Positions 59,046 to 64,000 of a DNA stretch of 64,000 bases are shown here, one piece after another. The notes beneath the pieces are model-generated. The model was not told where the DNA came from, searched no databases, and was given only the letters and a program-made list of their open reading frames with translations. This DNA comes from Yonghaparkia sp. Root332. Lineage in GTDB: Bacteria > Actinomycetota > Actinomycetes > Actinomycetales > Microbacteriaceae. Positions within the stretch are counted from its first letter, which is position 1, and every line of letters starts with the position of its first letter. Both the position numbers and the translations under genes were made by a program. The DNA lies in assembly GCF_001425665.1 (NCBI RefSeq), contig NZ_LMCX01000002.1, positions 1-64,000 of the forward strand. The letters run 5' to 3'.

Positions 59046-60740
59046 ATGGCGGAGATCGATCACAAGCCCCGTTCGCGCGTCGTCACCGATGGGATCGAGG
59101 CGACCACCTCGCGCGGCATGCTGCGCGCCGTCGGCATGGGCGACGACGACTGGGACAAGGCGCAGGTCGGCATCGCGAGCTCGTGGAACGAGATCACGCC
59201 GTGCAACCTCTCGCTCGGCCGGCTCGCCCAGGCCGCCAAGGAGGGCGTGCATGCCGCCGGCGGCTACCCGCTGCAGTTCGGCACCGTGAGCGTCTCCGAC
59301 GGCATCTCGATGGGCCACGAGGGCATGCACTTCTCGCTCGTGAGCCGCGAGGTCATCGCCGACAGCGTCGAGACCGTCATGCAGGCAGAGCGCCTGGACG
59401 GCTCCGTCCTGCTCGCCGGCTGCGACAAGTCCATCCCCGGCATGCTCATGGCCGCCGCCCGCCTCGACCTCGCGAGCGTCTTCCTCTACGCGGGCTCCAT
59501 CGCGCCGGGCTGGGTCAAGCTCAGCGACGGCACCGAGAAGCCCATCACCATCATCGATTCCTTCGAGGCGGTCGGCGCGGTCAAGGCCGGCAAGATGAGC
59601 CCGGAGGACGCCCACCGCATCGAGTGCGCCTTCGCTCCGGGCGAGGGCGCGTGCGGCGGCATGTACACCGCGAACACCATGGCCTCCGTCGCCGAGGCGC
59701 TCGGCCTGAGCCTGCCCGGCTCGGCGAGCCCCGCGAGCTACGACCGCCGGCGCGACATGTACGCCCACCGCTCGGGCGAGGCCGTCGTGAACCTCCTGAA
59801 GAAGGGCATCACCGCCCGGCAGATCCTGACCAAGGAGGCGTTCGAGAACGCCGTGACCGTGGCGATGGCGCTCGGCGGCTCGACGAACGTCGTGCTGCAC
59901 ATCCTCGCCATCGCGAACGAGGCCGAGGTGCCCTTCACGCTCGACGACTTCAACCGCATCGGCAACCGCGTGCCCCACATCGGCGACCTCAAGCCCTTCG
60001 GCAAGTACGTCATGAACGACGTCGACCGCCAGGGCGGGCTGCCCGTGCTGCTGAAGGCGCTCCTCGACGCGGGCCTGCTGCACGGCGACGTCATGACCGT
60101 GACGGGCAGGACGATGGCCGAGAACCTCGCCGAGCTGAACCCGGACCCGCTCGACGGCGAGGTGCTCCGCTCGCTCGAGAACCCCATCCATGCCACGGGC
60201 GGCATCACGATCCTCCACGGGTCCTTCGCTCCCGAGGGTGCGGTCGTGAAGACGGCCGGATTCGACGCCGCCGTCTTCGAGGGCCCGGCCCGCGTCTTCG
60301 AGCGCGAGCGCGCCGCGATGGACGCCCTGACCAACGGCGAGATCTCCGCCGGGGATGTCGTCGTCATCCGCTACGAGGGACCCAAGGGCGGCCCCGGCAT
60401 GCGCGAGATGCTCGCGATCACGGCCGCCATCAAGGGGGCTGGGCTCGGAAAAGATGTACTACTCTTGACCGACGGTCGATTCTCAGGCGGCACAACCGGA
60501 CTGTGCATCGGCCACATAGCTCCCGAAGCGGTCGACGCTGGTCCGATCGCCTTCGTGCGCGATGGTGATCTCATACGGGTCGATATCGCTGCTCGCTCCC
60601 TCGACCTACTGGTCGACGCAGACGAGCTGGAGGCGCGCCGCACCGGCTGGGCGCCCCTGCCTCCGCGCTACACCCGTGGCGTTCTCGCCAAGTACTCGAA
60701 GCTCGTGCGCTCCGCTGCGGAGGGCGCGGTCACCGGGTAG
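59046..60740 (+). CDS. ilvD: Dihydroxy-acid dehydratase
   Basis: 564 residues. Third step of valine and isoleucine synthesis (dihydroxy acid to keto acid). Iron-sulfur ligand Cys residues lie in [20 protein letters not shown] and [23 protein letters not shown] and [22 protein letters not shown] are conserved. The start is set by the -10 element 6 nt upstream. Codons between about 60432 and 60632 (GGA AAA GAT GTA CTA CTC TTG, later TCA, ACA, ATA, CTA) are unlike the strongly GC-ending codons elsewhere in the gene, although the encoded protein is normal. Confidence 0.97.
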   Translation: MAEIDHKPRSRVVTDGIEATTSRGMLRAVGMGDDDWDKAQVGIASSWNEITPCNLSLGRLAQAAKEGVHAAGGYPLQFGTVSVSDGISMGHEGMHFSLVSREVIADSVETVMQAERLDGSVLLAGCDKSIPGMLMAAARLDLASVFLYAGSIAPGWVKLSDGTEKPITIIDSFEAVGAVKAGKMSPEDAHRIECAFAPGEGACGGMYTANTMASVAEALGLSLPGSASPASYDRRRDMYAHRSGEAVVNLLKKGITARQILTKEAFENAVTVAMALGGSTNVVLHILAIANEAEVPFTLDDFNRIGNRVPHIGDLKPFGKYVMNDVDRQGGLPVLLKALLDAGLLHGDVMTVTGRTMAENLAELNPDPLDGEVLRSLENPIHATGGITILHGSFAPEGAVVKTAGFDAAVFEGPARVFERERAAMDALTNGEISAGDVVVIRYEGPKGGPGMREMLAITAAIKGAGLGKDVLLLTDGRFSGGTTGLCIGHIAPEAVDAGPIAFVRDGDLIRVDIAARSLDLLVDADELEARRTGWAPLPPRYTRGVLAKYSKLVRSAAEGAVTG

Positions 60741-60783
60741 TCAGGCGCTCACCCTTCCTCGCACACGACCTCAGGACTCCTTC

Positions 60784-62583
60784 ATGCCTCCGGAATCGAC
60801 CCCCGTGCCGGGCCCGTCCGCGCCCTCCCGCTCCGAGCCGCCCGTGCTCACCGGGTCGGGCGCCATCCTCGCCTCGCTCGAGAAGCTCGGCGTCACCGAC
60901 GTGTTCGGCCTCCCCGGCGGCGCCATCATGCCGTTCTACGACGAGCTCATGGCCTCGACCGCCATCCGCCACATCCTCGTCCGGCACGAGCAGGGCGCCG
61001 GTCACGCCGCCGAGGGCTACGCCGCCGCGAGCGGCCGCCTCGGTGTCTGCATCGCGACCTCCGGCCCCGGCGCGACCAACCTCGTCACCGCGATCGCGGA
61101 CGCCTACATGGACTCCGTCCCGCTCCTCGCGATCACCGGCCAGGTCTTCTCGACCTCGATGGGGACGGACGCGTTCCAGGAGGTCGACATCACGGGCATC
61201 ACGATGCCCATCACGAAGCACTCCTTCCTCGTCACGAAGCCCGAGGACGTCCCCGGCGTGCTCGCCGCGGCCGTGCACATCGCCACGACGGGCCGCCCCG
61301 GCCCCGTGCTCGTCGACATCACGAAGGACGCCCAGCAGAAGTCGGCGCCGTTCCTCTGGCCGCCGAAGATCGACCTCCCCGGCTACCGCCCGGTGACGAA
61401 GGCGCACGGCAAGCAGATCAACGCCGCCGCCCAGCTCATCGCCGAGTCGCGCCGCCCCGTGCTCTACGTCGGCGGCGGCGTCATCCGCGCCGGCGCGCAC
61501 GCCGAGCTCCTGCGCTTCGCGGAGGAGACCGGCGCGCCCGTCGTCACGACGCTCATGGCGCGCGGCGCGTTCCCCGACTCGCACCAGCAGAACCTCGGCA
61601 TGCCCGGGATGCACGGCACCGTCCCCTCGGTGCTCGCCCTCCAGGAGAGTGACCTGCTCATCGCCCTCGGCGCCCGCTTCGACGACCGCGTCACCGGCAA
61701 GGTGAGCGAGTTCGCCCCGCACGCCAAGGTCATCCACGTCGACATCGACCCGGCCGAGATCGGCAAGATCCGCGCCGCGGACGTCCCGATCGTCGGCGAC
61801 GCCCGCGAGGTGCTGATCGACCTGCTGCCCGCCTACCGCGACGCGGCGAAGACGGCGAAGCCCGACTTCTCCGACTGGTGGAAGCGCATCGAGAGCCTCC
61901 GCACCCAGTACCCGCTCGGCTACACGATGCCCGACGACGGCCTCCTGTCGCCGCAGTGGGTGATCGAGAAGATCGGCGAGCTCTCCGGCCCCGAGGCCGT
62001 CTACGCCGCGGGCGTCGGCCAGCACCAGATGTGGGCCGCGCAGTTCATCAAGTACGAGCGACCCGGCGCGTGGCTGAACTCCGGCGGTGCCGGGACGATG
62101 GGCTACGCCGTACCCGCCGCGATGGGCGCGAAGGTCGCCCAGCCCGATCGCCTGGTGTGGGCGATCGACGGCGACGGCTGCTTCCAGATGACCAATCAGG
62201 AGCTCGCGACCTGCACGATCAACGAGATCCCGATCAAGGTCGCCGTCATCAACAACTCCTCGCTCGGCATGGTCCGCCAGTGGCAGACGCTGTTCTACGA
62301 CGGGCGCCACTCGTTCACCGACCTCAACACCGGGCACGACACGGCGATGGTGCCCGACTTCATCAAGCTCGCCGACGCGTACGGCGCCCTGGGCATCCGC
62401 GTCACGAAGCCGGAGGAGGTCGAGCCGGCCATCCGCCTCGCGATGGAGACCAACGACCGCCCCGTCGTCATCGACTTCGTCGTCAGCCGCGACGCCATGG
62501 TGTGGCCGATGGTGCCGCAGGGCGTCGGCAACTCGCAAGTGCAGTACGCGCGCGACCACGCGCCCGAGTGGGAGAGGGAGTAA
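60784..62583 (+). CDS. ilvB: Acetolactate synthase large subunit
   Basis: 599 residues. TPP-dependent first common enzyme of branched-chain amino acid synthesis. [73 protein letters not shown] and the TPP motif [39 protein letters not shown] are intact, as is the FAD-binding middle domain. ATG at 60784 follows a 43-bp gap after ilvD with a weak AGGA. Only the IlvN subunit gene follows, so this is the regulated, feedback-sensitive form. Confidence 0.97.
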   Translation: MPPESTPVPGPSAPSRSEPPVLTGSGAILASLEKLGVTDVFGLPGGAIMPFYDELMASTAIRHILVRHEQGAGHAAEGYAAASGRLGVCIATSGPGATNLVTAIADAYMDSVPLLAITGQVFSTSMGTDAFQEVDITGITMPITKHSFLVTKPEDVPGVLAAAVHIATTGRPGPVLVDITKDAQQKSAPFLWPPKIDLPGYRPVTKAHGKQINAAAQLIAESRRPVLYVGGGVIRAGAHAELLRFAEETGAPVVTTLMARGAFPDSHQQNLGMPGMHGTVPSVLALQESDLLIALGARFDDRVTGKVSEFAPHAKVIHVDIDPAEIGKIRAADVPIVGDAREVLIDLLPAYRDAAKTAKPDFSDWWKRIESLRTQYPLGYTMPDDGLLSPQWVIEKIGELSGPEAVYAAGVGQHQMWAAQFIKYERPGAWLNSGGAGTMGYAVPAAMGAKVAQPDRLVWAIDGDGCFQMTNQELATCTINEIPIKVAVINNSSLGMVRQWQTLFYDGRHSFTDLNTGHDTAMVPDFIKLADAYGALGIRVTKPEEVEPAIRLAMETNDRPVVIDFVVSRDAMVWPMVPQGVGNSQVQYARDHAPEWERE

Positions 62584-62586
62584 CCC

Positions 62587-64000
<1,414 letters not shown>

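Noticed and set aside
60741-60783. Attenuator or T-box before ilvB
   Set aside because: The gap is only 43 bp and shows no leader peptide rich in branched-chain residues, no T-box motif and no hairpin.

Overview
This window is high-GC DNA (strong G/C bias at third codon positions, many GTG starts, TANNNT -10 elements placed 6-7 nt before start codons) from an actinobacterium. Gene order and protein style (mtrA-mtrB-lpqB-comF-hpf-secA, pdtaS next to a WhiB1-type gene, compact leaderless genes) point to the Microbacteriaceae. The genus cannot be fixed from the sequence. About 57 protein genes, one 5S rRNA, one tRNA-Lys and many regulatory sites can be supported. There is no CRISPR array, prophage or transposase.

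Layout. 13-172: 5S rRNA and its terminator, the end of an rRNA operon. 247-2122: divergent RDD and SpoIIM-type membrane genes. 2149-8576: a peroxide block (Fur-type regulator, catalase) and a PadR-regulated ABC exporter. 8577-8833: a gene-free stretch with a nested palindrome and a G-rich tract. 8834-14197: a minus-strand MoxR/DUF58/DUF4350/DUF4129 membrane operon. 14330-22991: the conserved actinobacterial block mtrA-mtrB-lpqB-comF-hpf-secA. 23022-30784: an MFS exporter, an Rv3235-like protein, several conserved unknowns (a SAF protein, a CpaE-like P-loop protein), the PdtaS kinase and a WhiB1-type regulator. 30817-32246: Bcp peroxiredoxin, tRNA-Lys and a LysE-type exporter. 32294-35051: an iron-box-preceded adenylation/carrier/acyltransferase fusion. 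35368-40722: a TetR-MMPL-YhgE export operon. 41059-47819: an ethanolamine-type permease diverging from a gamma-glutamylation pathway operon. 47870-50275: a TIM-barrel isomerase, a TetR regulator and an atypical SDR. 50375-52642: trehalose synthesis (otsAB). 52718-59036: a complete six-gene Mrp Na+/H+ antiporter operon. 59046-64000: ilvD, ilvB, ilvN and the 5' part of ilvC, for branched-chain amino acids.

How the parts work together. The MtrAB-LpqB, SecA and HPF genes are cell-envelope and ribosome housekeeping. The 41-48 kb operon looks like a complete Eut-independent ethanolamine route: uptake, gamma-glutamylation, oxidation of alcohol to aldehyde to acid, then hydrolysis to glutamate and glycine, with its own FadR-type regulator. 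The otsAB and Mrp genes together suggest osmotic and sodium/pH tolerance. The most unusual proteins are the 911-residue iron-box-linked ligase-carrier-acyltransferase and an MMPL transporter whose C-terminus is a decayed ABC-ATPase-like domain.

All assignments come from reading the sequence. No database search was run. TSS and operator calls are pattern-based predictions.
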